Notes: generated from the letters alone by a model not told the origin. A stretch of DNA of 7,196 nt from Acidobacteriaceae bacterium (GCA_003139975.1 PLHN01000345.1:2812-10007); one strand, 5' to 3'. Counted from the stretch's first letter, positions 1 through 5,862 are shown. Numbers and translations: made by a program.

Positions 1-2
1 CG

Positions 3-50
3 GAATATTTTACAAATAAGTCCCGTTAAATCTATGATTTAGGAGGAATT
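3..50. repeat. Direct repeat, copy 1 (~47 bp)
   Basis: This block starts GAATATTTTAC and ends TTAGGAGGAATT. It recurs at 189-235. The first 21 bases match 19 of 21 (3-23 against 189-209), and the last 13 bases match apart from one extra G (38-50 against 224-235). The middle is diverged. It begins almost at the window edge, so the full repeat may extend to the left. Its 3' end forms part of the left arm of the inverted repeat at 38-101. Confidence 0.7.
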
Positions 51-101
51 TTCGGTAGTGGGCTAATTCACTTTTAGCCCACTACCGAATTTTCTCCTAA
101 A
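38..101. repeat. Long imperfect inverted repeat / stem-loop
   Basis: The arms are 38-66 and 74-101, around a 7-nt loop (67-73). The inner 16 bp (51-66 with 74-89) pair perfectly. After a two-by-two mismatch (49-50 against 90-91) and one bulged G (46), another 10 pairs follow, giving about 26 pairs in all. On the plus strand the GC-rich inner stem is followed by TTTT at 90-93, so it could serve as a rho-independent terminator for a gene left of the window. The length and near-symmetry of the arms also fit a REP- or MITE-like palindromic repeat. The sequence alone does not decide between these. Confidence 0.75.
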
Positions 102-173
102 CCAATGATTCTAAAGGAGAGAGATATTAAAATTTTCCTGCGCGATGGAGCGAAAGGAAGAGGTTCGACAACC

Positions 174-231
174 TAACTCCTTATTCCTGAATATTTTACA
201 TCTAAGTCCTTATTCTCGAATATTTTAGAGG
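174..231. repeat. Two tandem 29-bp units
   Basis: Units 174-202 and 203-231 match at 23 of 29 positions. Each starts TAA(C/G)TCCTTATTC and continues with GAATATTTTA. The decamer GAATATTTTA occurs three times in this end of the window (3-12, 189-198, 218-227). The second unit runs into GAGGAATT, which also ends the direct repeat. Two units are too few for a CRISPR array, and there are no spacers. Confidence 0.65.
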
Positions 232-235
232 AATT
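189..235. repeat. Direct repeat, copy 2 (~47 bp)
   Basis: This is the second copy of the block at 3-50, starting 186 bp further on, with a matching head (GAATATTTTAC...TAAGTCC) and tail (TTTAGAGGAATT). Together the copies bracket the inverted repeat and about 85 bp of unassigned sequence (102-188). It overlaps the tandem 29-bp units. Confidence 0.65.
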
Positions 236-244
236 AGGGGGAGG

Positions 245-256
245 GGGGGTACCCCC
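245..256. repeat. 12-bp perfect palindrome in a G-run
   Basis: GGGGGTACCCCC equals its own reverse complement. It lies directly after a purine-rich run of five G, one A and seven G (237-249). There is no loop, so it is a poor RNA hairpin by itself. It could be a protein-binding palindrome or simply low-complexity sequence. There are not four separate G3 runs, so a classical three-tetrad quadruplex is not supported. Confidence 0.5.
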
Positions 257-299
257 ACCTTGAGCTAGTCTTGACCTTTTTCAGTGCGCCGAAAACGAC

Positions 300-338
300 A
301 GCTGACAGCTGACGGCTGAAGGCTGAAGGCTGAAGGCT
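300..338. repeat. 7-bp tandem repeat next to fabG stop
   Basis: Five and a half heptads run without interruption: AGCTGAC twice (300-306, 307-313), GGCTGAA three times (314-320, 321-327, 328-334), then GGCT (335-338). The shared pattern is (A/G)GCTGA(A/C). The array ends three bases before the fabG stop codon on the complementary strand (342-344), so it is the immediate 3' untranslated sequence of fabG. From memory, similar heptads are scattered through acidobacterial intergenic DNA; that is not checked here. Confidence 0.85.
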
Positions 339-341
339 ATC

Positions 342-1085
342 TCACCCCATCAGCATTCCGCCGTTCACGTTGAGCACGTGTCCGGTGATGTAGGAAGACT
401 CTTCCGCAGCCAGAAAAACAACGGCATTCGCGACATCATCAGGAGTTCCAACTCGGCCAAGCGGAATCTGTTTGACGGCATTCTGTTTGAATTCTTCGCT
501 GAGGGCAGCAGTCATGCTGGTTTCGATGAAACCCGGCGCAATTGCGTTGGACGTGATATTGCGTGACGCAACCTCGCGCGCGATGGCCATGGTCAAGCCA
601 ATCAGTCCGGCTTTGGAAGCGGCATAGTTGGCTTGTCCTGCTTGCCCCATCTGGCCGAAGACGCTGGTGATGTTGATGATGCGTCCCCAGCGTTGCTTGA
701 GCATGGACGGAATGACCTGCTGGATGCACAGAAAGGCAGATGTCAGATTGGTGTTGAGGACTGCGTCCCAGTCGGCGCGCTTCATGCGCATGACGAGCTG
801 GTCGCGCGTGATGCCCGCATTATTGACCAGGATGTCGATCTTGCCGAAATGCGCCAGCACGGATTTGATCGCGGACTTGACCTGCTCTTCTTCCGCCACG
901 TCCAGGGGAAAGGCAACAGCCTTCCCGCCCTGTCCAGTGATCTGTGCAACCAGTTGCTGCAGATTTGGTTGATTACGCGCTGCGACGGCGACGCTGGCGC
1001 CGTTCCGCGCCAGATGGAGCGCGCATGCGTGGCCGATGCCCTGCGATGCTCCAGTGACCAGCGCGACTCGCCCTTCGAGTTTCAT
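342..1085 (-). CDS. fabG: 3-oxoacyl-[acyl-carrier-protein] reductase, FabG
   Basis: Encodes a 247-residue cytoplasmic short-chain dehydrogenase that should use NADPH to reduce 3-oxoacyl-ACP to 3-hydroxyacyl-ACP in fatty-acid elongation. Visible motifs: the Rossmann nucleotide site TGASQGIG (11-18), D62-V63, the NNAG motif (88-91), catalytic N113, S141, Y154 and K158 (YAASK), PGFIET (184-189), and the FabG-like end around NVNGGM. S141-to-Y154 spacing equals that of E. coli FabG, and length is normal. The ATG at 1085 was chosen because AAGGAG lies 5 nt upstream and the protein starts in canonical SDR fashion; the frame stays open further upstream, but that part overlaps the response-regulator gene and looks meaningless. 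A TATAAT box lies just upstream. No fab neighbours are visible, so another SDR substrate, such as acetoacetyl-CoA, cannot be fully excluded. Confidence 0.93.
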   Translation of the reverse strand: MKLEGRVALVTGASQGIGHACALHLARNGASVAVAARNQPNLQQLVAQITGQGGKAVAFPLDVAEEEQVKSAIKSVLAHFGKIDILVNNAGITRDQLVMRMKRADWDAVLNTNLTSAFLCIQQVIPSMLKQRWGRIINITSVFGQMGQAGQANYAASKAGLIGLTMAIAREVASRNITSNAIAPGFIETSMTAALSEEFKQNAVKQIPLGRVGTPDDVANAVVFLAAEESSYITGHVLNVNGGMLMG

Positions 1086-1090
1086 TGAGG

Positions 1091-1096
1091 CTCCTT
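1091..1096 (-). promoter_or_regulatory. Ribosome binding site of fabG
   Basis: AAGGAG on the minus strand, 5 nt before the ATG at 1085. It fixes the start of fabG and argues against the much longer in-frame extension upstream. Confidence 0.8.
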
Positions 1097-1106
1097 GGAA
1101 CGGGGA

Positions 1107-1112
1107 ATTATA
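1107..1112 (-). promoter_or_regulatory. Candidate -10 box of fabG promoter
   Basis: A perfect TATAAT reads on the minus strand, 21 nt before the fabG start codon. Transcription would begin near 1100, giving a leader of about 15 nt that contains the Shine-Dalgarno sequence. I see no good TTGACA-like -35 box at 16-19 bp spacing and no TG extension, so the promoter rests on the -10 match alone. Confidence 0.5.
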
Positions 1113-1146
1113 AATGGCGGCGAAGCGAGACGTTGTGATTAAGGCG

Positions 1147-1174
1147 CGAGAGCCACGAGCTACGAGCATCGAGC
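1147..1174. repeat. 7-bp tandem repeat upstream of fabG
   Basis: Four adjacent heptads share a GAGC-type ending: CGAGAGC, CACGAGC, TACGAGC and ATCGAGC (1147-1153, 1154-1160, 1161-1167, 1168-1174). It has the same period as the 300-338 array but a different unit. It lies in the gap between the response regulator stop and the fabG start, and its last unit runs into the stem of the hairpin at 1170-1199. Confidence 0.65.
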
Positions 1175-1199
1175 AAACCTGGCGATCTGTGTTTGCTCG
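1170..1199. repeat. Inverted repeat, 9-bp stem
   Basis: CGAGCAAAC (1170-1178) and GTTTGCTCG (1191-1199) are perfect reverse complements around a 12-nt loop. It lies 35 bp past the response-regulator stop on the minus strand. No T-run follows on that strand, so it is not a typical rho-independent terminator. It may be an RNA 3'-end structure or a binding site for a regulator. Confidence 0.6.
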
Positions 1200-1234
1200 T
1201 AACGCGTGGGTCGAAACTCGCAGCCTGGTTCCGG

Positions 1235-1666
1235 CTAGCTCGCCTGGGTTGCGGAGTGTTCCAGTATTTGCGGGCTGAGAATCTTCTCGATCTTTTCGAC
1301 CAGGCTGCGGCGCGAATAGGGCTTCGACAAGAAGTAGGTGCGATTTGCGACATCTTCGGTGTCGTATTCTGCGTTTCCATAACCCGAGGTTACAAGGATC
1401 TTCAACTGCGAAGAACGCGTGCGAAGATCGGCGCCGAGTTCCTGGCCGGTCTTCCCGGGAAGAACCATGTCGGTCATGATGAGGTCGATCGGCCGATTGC
1501 ACTCTTCGTAAAGCCTGAGTGCCTGGCACGCGTCCGTGGCGGAGAGAACACAAAAACCGGCGTTTTCGAGAATGCTGCAAGTCGCTTCGCGCACAAAGGG
1601 CTCATCCTCGACGAGGAGGATGGTGCGACGATGGGATTGATCGTTCGCGTAGACAACGGGCTGCAT
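1235..1666 (-). CDS. Single-domain response regulator (CheY-like receiver)
   Basis: Encodes 143 residues comprising essentially one phospho-acceptor receiver domain and no DNA-binding or enzymatic output domain. Visible features: strand 1 ILLVEDE with the acidic pair E20/D21, phospho-acceptor D66 in the strand-3 segment LIMTDMVLP, S94 in LVTSGYG at the usual Thr/Ser position, and K115-P116 in FLSKPYS. The wording resembles receivers attached to hybrid histidine kinases. It would be phosphorylated in the cytoplasm by an unlinked kinase and act by protein contact, or serve as a phosphate relay. The ATG at 1666 has AGGAGG 5 nt upstream; a GTG at 1684 would place that site inside the coding sequence. 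It sits 112 bp downstream of the M1-like gene and 149 bp upstream of fabG. The exact pathway is unknown. Confidence 0.9.
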   Translation of the reverse strand: MQPVVYANDQSHRRTILLVEDEPFVREATCSILENAGFCVLSATDACQALRLYEECNRPIDLIMTDMVLPGKTGQELGADLRTRSSQLKILVTSGYGNAEYDTEDVANRTYFLSKPYSRRSLVEKIEKILSPQILEHSATQAS

Positions 1667-1671
1667 GGCGT

Positions 1672-1677
1672 CCTCCT
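1672..1677 (-). promoter_or_regulatory. Ribosome binding site deciding the receiver start
   Basis: AGGAGG on the minus strand, 5 nt before the ATG at 1666. A GTG six codons upstream (1682-1684) is in frame but precedes this site and has no comparable sequence of its own, so the shorter form is preferred. Confidence 0.8.
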
Positions 1678-1778
1678 GGGTCACATTGGGAATTACTCAG
1701 GTGGAGAAGCAATCGAATCGCCGGACTGCATGTGAGAAACAGGGACGCCTCGGCACGAAGATCGGAAGCGCGGGAAGG

Positions 1779-4289
1779 CTATTTGGGCGCGGTGAGAACG
1801 GTCTGGTTGGGATCAAGAACGATCTTGTGAATGCCGACTGGCGCAGTCAGGTGAAAGGAAGTGTCAGGACCATCGGCGAGAACTTCGCCTAGGAAAATCA
1901 TTTTGTTAGATGCGGCTTCCCCATAGACAGGAACGGCGGTGACGAGATTTTCGGGCGCGTCCTTTTGCACGATGAAACCGGAAATGGTGGCTGTGCCTGC
2001 TTTGTCGGTGATGCGAACGTTGCGGGTTTGGAGTTGCGGAATGGCCGTTCCTTCGATCCAGCTATCCACAAACCAGTCGAGTTTGTGACGATTGTCATAC
2101 CAAAGTGGGCGTGGGAGTTCCTCTTCGAAAACCTGGATCAGTTCGCGGTTACTGATGGCCTTGCCGGCGTAGCGCTCGCGAACTTTACGGAGGGCGCGAA
2201 AGAAGGGTTCTTCCGCGTTCGGCCTGCCTTTTAGTGTTGAAGAGGCGGCTTCCGAATCGCGCAGCATGCAGCGCAACATGTGGAAAAGCCAGGTGCCGCG
2301 TTCGTAGCTGATGGCTTCGTAGCCCTTGGGAAAATGCGATGAAATCAGACGTTGTCCAAGAGTGACTGGACCGGCGTCGCGCAACCACTCGCCGTCTTTG
2401 TTTTTACCAAGCAGGTCGTTGCGGTATTTATCCATCACCTGGCGAAATTGCGCAGGATTCTCCAGTTCAAGCAGCATGAGGGACGAATAGTTGGCCAGTC
2501 CTTCGGAAAGCCACTGATCGCGATAAGACTTCCAGAAGACAAGGTCGCCCCACCACTGGTGCGCAGTCTCGTGAACCAGAACTTGACTCTCCACGTCGCG
2601 CGTCACGGGATCGAGCTTCAGATCGGCCTGTTCTTGCGGGCTAAGGAAGGCGAAGCTGGAGAGAAAGATCATGCCGGGCCATCCCTGGCTGAGATCGCCG
2701 GGCATTTGCGTGAGCGCGAGTGTGCTGTAGGGATAGGGACCATACCATTGCGAGAAGGTTGCGATAGCCTTCGCAGCTTTGTCGGCGACGGCCTGCGAGT
2801 CACGCGCAGGCGAGGGAGGAGCTGGAGTAACTATGATGGGAGCTGACGGATTGAGCCTTGGGTAGGGATTGGGAAGCTCCACCTCGGGCAGAACCTTCGG
2901 GAAGGTTTTCTCGACACCCTTAGTGCCGTAAGCTGCCACCACGACTTTGCCAGCCTTCGCTTCAGCGCGCACGTACTTGCCCAAGTTGAATCCCGCGAGA
3001 GGAATCGGACGGTCGGAGATCCAATGCGAGGTTCTCTCGCCGACATCGACTTTTTCCGCGGCGCTTGCAGTCTGTGAGCTGAGCTTTCCGGTCGCGATCA
3101 GCGTCCAGGTAGCGGGGTATCGGAACTCCATGTCGAACGACGCGGCATTCAGTCCAAAGTTCGGATACCAGATGCCGCGGGCGCCGACATAGAGCAATCC
3201 GCTGCCAGCGTCGGACAGAACATCTCCGGCATACCGGAACCGGAGTTTCAATCCCTTGCCGCTGGTGAGTTCCGCCGGAAACACGACTGCAATGAGATCG
3301 TTTCCTCTTCGCTCAAGTTGTGTTCCTTCCAGCGCGGGATTCTGGATGAAGTCAAGCGGGTGGCCATCGGACTCGACTGACTCCACCTTCAAGTAGCGAG
3401 ACAACTCAAACAAAAGAGTGCGTTGCCCTCCCTTATGGACGCTGAGATCGACGTCGGTCAGTGCCCGCAGTTCGATTGGCGGTTGCACGGCGGCTTGAAT
3501 GCGATAAGCAGCGATGGAAACATCGGTTCGGGATGAAACCGACGCTGCGCCAGTCGCGGAGGTGGGCGCGAATGACGTCCAGATATCAAAAAAACCTAAA
3601 TTGTCTTTGGTCCGGAGTTGCCCGACTAACAGAGGCTCGGCGCCGTCGGCGTCCCAGAAGACCTCAAAGGCGCCCAGCTTCTTGCCCGCAAGGTGCAGAT
3701 GCAGAAGAGAGGAAAATCCTGGCGGGGCGGCGCTCGCTGATGACGCTGGAAGGAAATGGCTGAAGTCCACGAACAATCGCAAAGAGTCGTATTCCGCCAG
3801 ACGGCGGCTGGCATCGTCCCATTCCTTGAACGAGTCGCTCGTCCACTGGCCCACCGACAGGAAGGGCTGAAGAAGCTCTGCCGTATCGTCATTGAAGCGC
3901 AGATAGGCCGAATTGAATTGCTCTTCCAGGATGGCCATGCCGGTGAACAGCATGAGGGAGGCGCGCTCGGTGCGGTTGGGCGGCTGGAGCAGAATATCTC
4001 CATCTCCCACAAAGAAAGCACCGGTAATGCGGCCACAAATATCCTCGGTGAATGCGAGGGCGCCATCCTCCAAGGTGACGTTGAGGTTGGGCCGGTCAAT
4101 CGCGGCATCGCGCACGCGGTAAACGCGCCCTGGATCCAAGCCAACGCTGCGGATGCGCGAATAAAGCCCGGTGGAAGTCCGCGGGCAGTGGGGATCGGTT
4201 GGCGAGGACTGGGCAAAAACGACAGGGCCAGCGAGGCAACACAGGGCCAGCACGATAATCCGCCGCGACCGAACCAACACCTTGGTCAC
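1779..4289 (-). CDS. Exported M1-family (gluzincin) zinc metallopeptidase homologue
   Basis: Encodes 836 residues. A Sec signal peptide (RSRR, hydrophobic core, cleavage probably after VFA at 26) predicts export to the periplasm or beyond. Residues 27-250 form an N-terminal region I do not recognise. Residues 255-460 resemble the beta-rich M1 N-terminal domain, 472-497 are a Pro-rich linker, and about 500-720 are the catalytic domain. The zinc site HETAHQWWGD (H573, E574, H577) has its third ligand E596 exactly 18 residues on (SEGLANY), and Y662 in YERG matches the M1 catalytic tyrosine. The GxMEN motif that anchors the substrate N-terminus is absent; GWPGM (536-540) stands at that place, so classical aminopeptidase activity is doubtful. 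Residues after ~745 form a beta-type tail. The GTG start has GGAGGG 8 nt upstream. Substrate unknown. Confidence 0.88.
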   Translation of the reverse strand: MTKVLVRSRRIIVLALCCLAGPVVFAQSSPTDPHCPRTSTGLYSRIRSVGLDPGRVYRVRDAAIDRPNLNVTLEDGALAFTEDICGRITGAFFVGDGDILLQPPNRTERASLMLFTGMAILEEQFNSAYLRFNDDTAELLQPFLSVGQWTSDSFKEWDDASRRLAEYDSLRLFVDFSHFLPASSASAAPPGFSSLLHLHLAGKKLGAFEVFWDADGAEPLLVGQLRTKDNLGFFDIWTSFAPTSATGAASVSSRTDVSIAAYRIQAAVQPPIELRALTDVDLSVHKGGQRTLLFELSRYLKVESVESDGHPLDFIQNPALEGTQLERRGNDLIAVVFPAELTSGKGLKLRFRYAGDVLSDAGSGLLYVGARGIWYPNFGLNAASFDMEFRYPATWTLIATGKLSSQTASAAEKVDVGERTSHWISDRPIPLAGFNLGKYVRAEAKAGKVVVAAYGTKGVEKTFPKVLPEVELPNPYPRLNPSAPIIVTPAPPSPARDSQAVADKAAKAIATFSQWYGPYPYSTLALTQMPGDLSQGWPGMIFLSSFAFLSPQEQADLKLDPVTRDVESQVLVHETAHQWWGDLVFWKSYRDQWLSEGLANYSSLMLLELENPAQFRQVMDKYRNDLLGKNKDGEWLRDAGPVTLGQRLISSHFPKGYEAISYERGTWLFHMLRCMLRDSEAASSTLKGRPNAEEPFFRALRKVRERYAGKAISNRELIQVFEEELPRPLWYDNRHKLDWFVDSWIEGTAIPQLQTRNVRITDKAGTATISGFIVQKDAPENLVTAVPVYGEAASNKMIFLGEVLADGPDTSFHLTAPVGIHKIVLDPNQTVLTAPK

Positions 4290-4311
4290 CTACGAAGCCC
4301 TCCGCCTCGAT

Positions 4312-4330
4312 TGCTAGAATCAGTTCAGTG
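4312..4330 (+). promoter_or_regulatory. Candidate extended -10 promoter, leaderless mRNA
   Basis: TG-C-TAGAAT (4312-4320) matches the extended -10 pattern, with five of six hexamer bases correct. Seven bases separate it from the GTG at 4328, so transcription would start at about 4327-4328, at or next to the start codon. No Shine-Dalgarno sequence precedes this GTG, which fits a leaderless transcript. The -35 region is weak, as expected with a TG extension. It lies inside the 38-bp gap shared with the divergent M1-like gene. Confidence 0.5.
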
Positions 4331-5743
4331 CGAATATTGTGCTCCATTTTAGTGCTTTTGGCTGCGGCACCCGCGCCCGCGGACGTTATTCACCTGAAGA
4401 ATGGACGCACCATCTGGGCCGACCAGGTCCGCGAAGACAAAAGCAAGGACCGGCTTGAGTACGACGTGGGGGAAGACACCTACGCTATCCCGAAATCGTC
4501 GGTTGATCGGATAGACGCGGGCGGTGCAGCGCCGGCGCGCTTGAGTTCGGGAGCGTCCGCAGCGGGTGCGGACTTCACCCCCGCGGCGCCGACCTTCGAC
4601 CACGAAGGCGACGTCTTGCAGAAGATCATCCACGACGGCAAAGTGGATGCCGAAGCGTTGACAGATCTGGAACGGGCTGGCAATTCTGATCTGGCAGCCA
4701 CCGGATACTTTCTGGCCGGGAAGCACGAATCGGATGATGGAAATTTTCCGCAAGCCAAGGTTTATTACGACTCGGCCCTGCGCTTTCAGCCTGACAACGC
4801 GACGCTGCTGGTCTATTACGCGGCTTGCCTGATGCGGACCGGCCAGGCGGCGCAGGCGCTGCCTTACGCGGAACGCGCGGTGAGGATTGCTCCTGACTCG
4901 CCGGATACGCTGGCCATGCTTGGATTTGTGCAGTTCGCCAACGATCGTACGGCGGAAGCGATTCGCTGGTGGAAGAAATCTCTGGCGCTGCGGCCCGATT
5001 CGACTGTGAGGCAATACGTGGAGAAGGCCGAGAGGGAGTCAAAAGCGGAATCGGACTTTTCGCAAAAGGAGAGCAGCCACTTTAATCTGCACTTCGAAGG
5101 CAAGGACACCGCGGAAGGTTTCCGGAAGGATCTGCTGGCGACTCTCGATTCCGACTTTGACGATCTCGTACGCGATCTCGGTTACTCGCCGCGGAACAAC
5201 ATCGCTGTGACCCTTTACACGCAGCAGGCTTTCTTCGACGTGACGCGGGCGCCGTCGTGGAGTGGCGCCATCAATGACGGCAAGCTGCGGATCCCAGTGA
5301 GCGGCGTCAACGGTATCACGCCGGATTTGGCGCGAGTTCTGAAACACGAACTCACGCACTCCTTCGTGTCGCAGATGACGAGCAATCGCTGTCCGACCTG
5401 GCTGAACGAAGGGATCGCGCAAATGGAAGAAGGCAAATCCAGCGCCTCGAACGGGCGTACGCTGGCCGGGATGTTTGCCGGAGGAGCGGAGATTCCATAT
5501 AACACTCTCGAAGGCAGTTTCATGGGTTTTTCGGGCATGGAGGCGACCGTGGCGTATGCGGAATCGTTGGCTGCCGCCGAATACATTCGCGACACCTACG
5601 GCATGGGCGAGATTCAGCACGTTCTAGAACGGCTCGGGCAAGGCAGTTCGAGCGAAGCCGCGTTGCGCGGCGCCATCCACGGCGACTACCGCCAACTGCG
5701 CGATGACATGGCGCGCTGGCTGGCTGACCGATACGGGAAGTAA
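4328..5743 (+). CDS. Exported TPR protein with peptidase-MA-like HExxH domain
   Basis: Encodes 471 residues. Residues 1-18 form a signal peptide ending APA, so the protein should act in the periplasm or envelope. Residues 19-63 form a small module (IHLKNGRTIWAD ... YAIPKSSVDRI) common in acidobacterial exported proteins as far as I recall. A low-complexity Ala/Ser/Pro linker (64-90) follows. Residues ~124-225 hold about three TPR helices pairs (motifs such as FPQAKVYYDSAL, AAQALPYAERAV, TAEAIRWWKKSL) for protein binding. The C-terminal half carries HELTH (340-344) and, 16 residues later, E361 in WLNEGIAQMEE: a gluzincin zinc site of the peptidase-MA type. It is probably a periplasmic metalloprotease or substrate-handling factor; the target is unknown. 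The GTG start lacks a Shine-Dalgarno site but follows an extended -10 box. It is divergent from the M1-like gene. Confidence 0.87.
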   Translation: MRILCSILVLLAAAPAPADVIHLKNGRTIWADQVREDKSKDRLEYDVGEDTYAIPKSSVDRIDAGGAAPARLSSGASAAGADFTPAAPTFDHEGDVLQKIIHDGKVDAEALTDLERAGNSDLAATGYFLAGKHESDDGNFPQAKVYYDSALRFQPDNATLLVYYAACLMRTGQAAQALPYAERAVRIAPDSPDTLAMLGFVQFANDRTAEAIRWWKKSLALRPDSTVRQYVEKAERESKAESDFSQKESSHFNLHFEGKDTAEGFRKDLLATLDSDFDDLVRDLGYSPRNNIAVTLYTQQAFFDVTRAPSWSGAINDGKLRIPVSGVNGITPDLARVLKHELTHSFVSQMTSNRCPTWLNEGIAQMEEGKSSASNGRTLAGMFAGGAEIPYNTLEGSFMGFSGMEATVAYAESLAAAEYIRDTYGMGEIQHVLERLGQGSSSEAALRGAIHGDYRQLRDDMARWLADRYGK

Positions 5744-5789
5744 AACCGGAAGTGCAATTTCCTGCGTGACCTAAATTACTGAAACATGA

Positions 5790-5806
5790 GAGGTTTGCCG
5801 AACCTC
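5790..5806 (+). other. Small hairpin between protease and phosphatase genes
   Basis: GAGGTT (5790-5795) pairs with AACCTC (5801-5806) around a 5-nt loop. It lies about 45 bp past the TPR-protease stop. No T-run follows, so it is at best a weak transcript-end structure. The rest of the 136-bp gap shows only the promoter-like box next to the phosphatase start. Confidence 0.35.
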
Positions 5807-5862
5807 CGCCGGCCGACTTGGGAAACCCCACCATTGGCGCATTGTCCGGCTCCCAGCGATTG

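Larger units (their letters stand above)
1..341. other. Gene-free, repeat-dense intergenic block
   Basis: No convincing coding region was found on either strand. The stretch is visibly richer in A and T than the genes to its right. It contains a pair of ~47-bp direct repeats (3-50 and 189-235), a 29-bp tandem pair (174-231), a long inverted repeat (38-101), a small hairpin (AGGTT-CGAC-AACCT, 161-174), a G-rich run with a palindrome (237-256) and a heptad repeat (300-338). It lies downstream of fabG on that gene's strand. No hairpin with a following T-run was seen that would clearly terminate fabG. The left neighbour lies outside the window. Confidence 0.75.

Noticed and set aside
145..228. 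A 27-codon reading frame (MERKEEVRQP...) in the left repeat block
   Set aside because: No Shine-Dalgarno site at proper spacing, and most of it is encoded by the tandem 29-bp repeat. It is better explained as repeat sequence.
174..231. Possible CRISPR array
   Set aside because: Two units directly abut with no spacers, identity is only 23/29, and no cas gene is visible.
237..249. G-quadruplex in the G5-A-G7 run
   Set aside because: Only three separable G3 runs exist, so a standard three-tetrad quadruplex is not supported.
342..1580. In-frame upstream extension of fabG to 412 residues
   Set aside because: The added 165 residues have no SDR or other recognisable character and largely overlap the receiver gene in another frame. 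A strong AAGGAG site and a TATAAT box place the start at 1085.
1193..1735. 180-residue plus-strand frame opposite the receiver gene
   Set aside because: It is antisense to a clear receiver domain with intact motifs and a strong ribosome site; no protein-family features are visible.
1667..1778. Promoter for the receiver gene in the gap after the M1-like gene
   Set aside because: A TTGCTT and a TAATTC occur on the minus strand but only about 11 bp apart, so they do not form a credible sigma-70 promoter.
3756..4352. 198-residue plus-strand frame opposite the start of the M1-like gene
   Set aside because: It runs through the divergent promoter gap and over a good signal peptide on the other strand. 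The composition reads as a shadow frame.
4349..5014. 221-residue minus-strand frame opposite the TPR-protease
   Set aside because: It is opposite clear TPR and signal-peptide sequence and is rich in Arg/Gln as expected from antisense reading of GC-rich DNA.
5039..5620. 193-residue minus-strand frame opposite the HExxH domain
   Set aside because: It covers the conserved zinc site of the plus-strand gene and shows no family features of its own.
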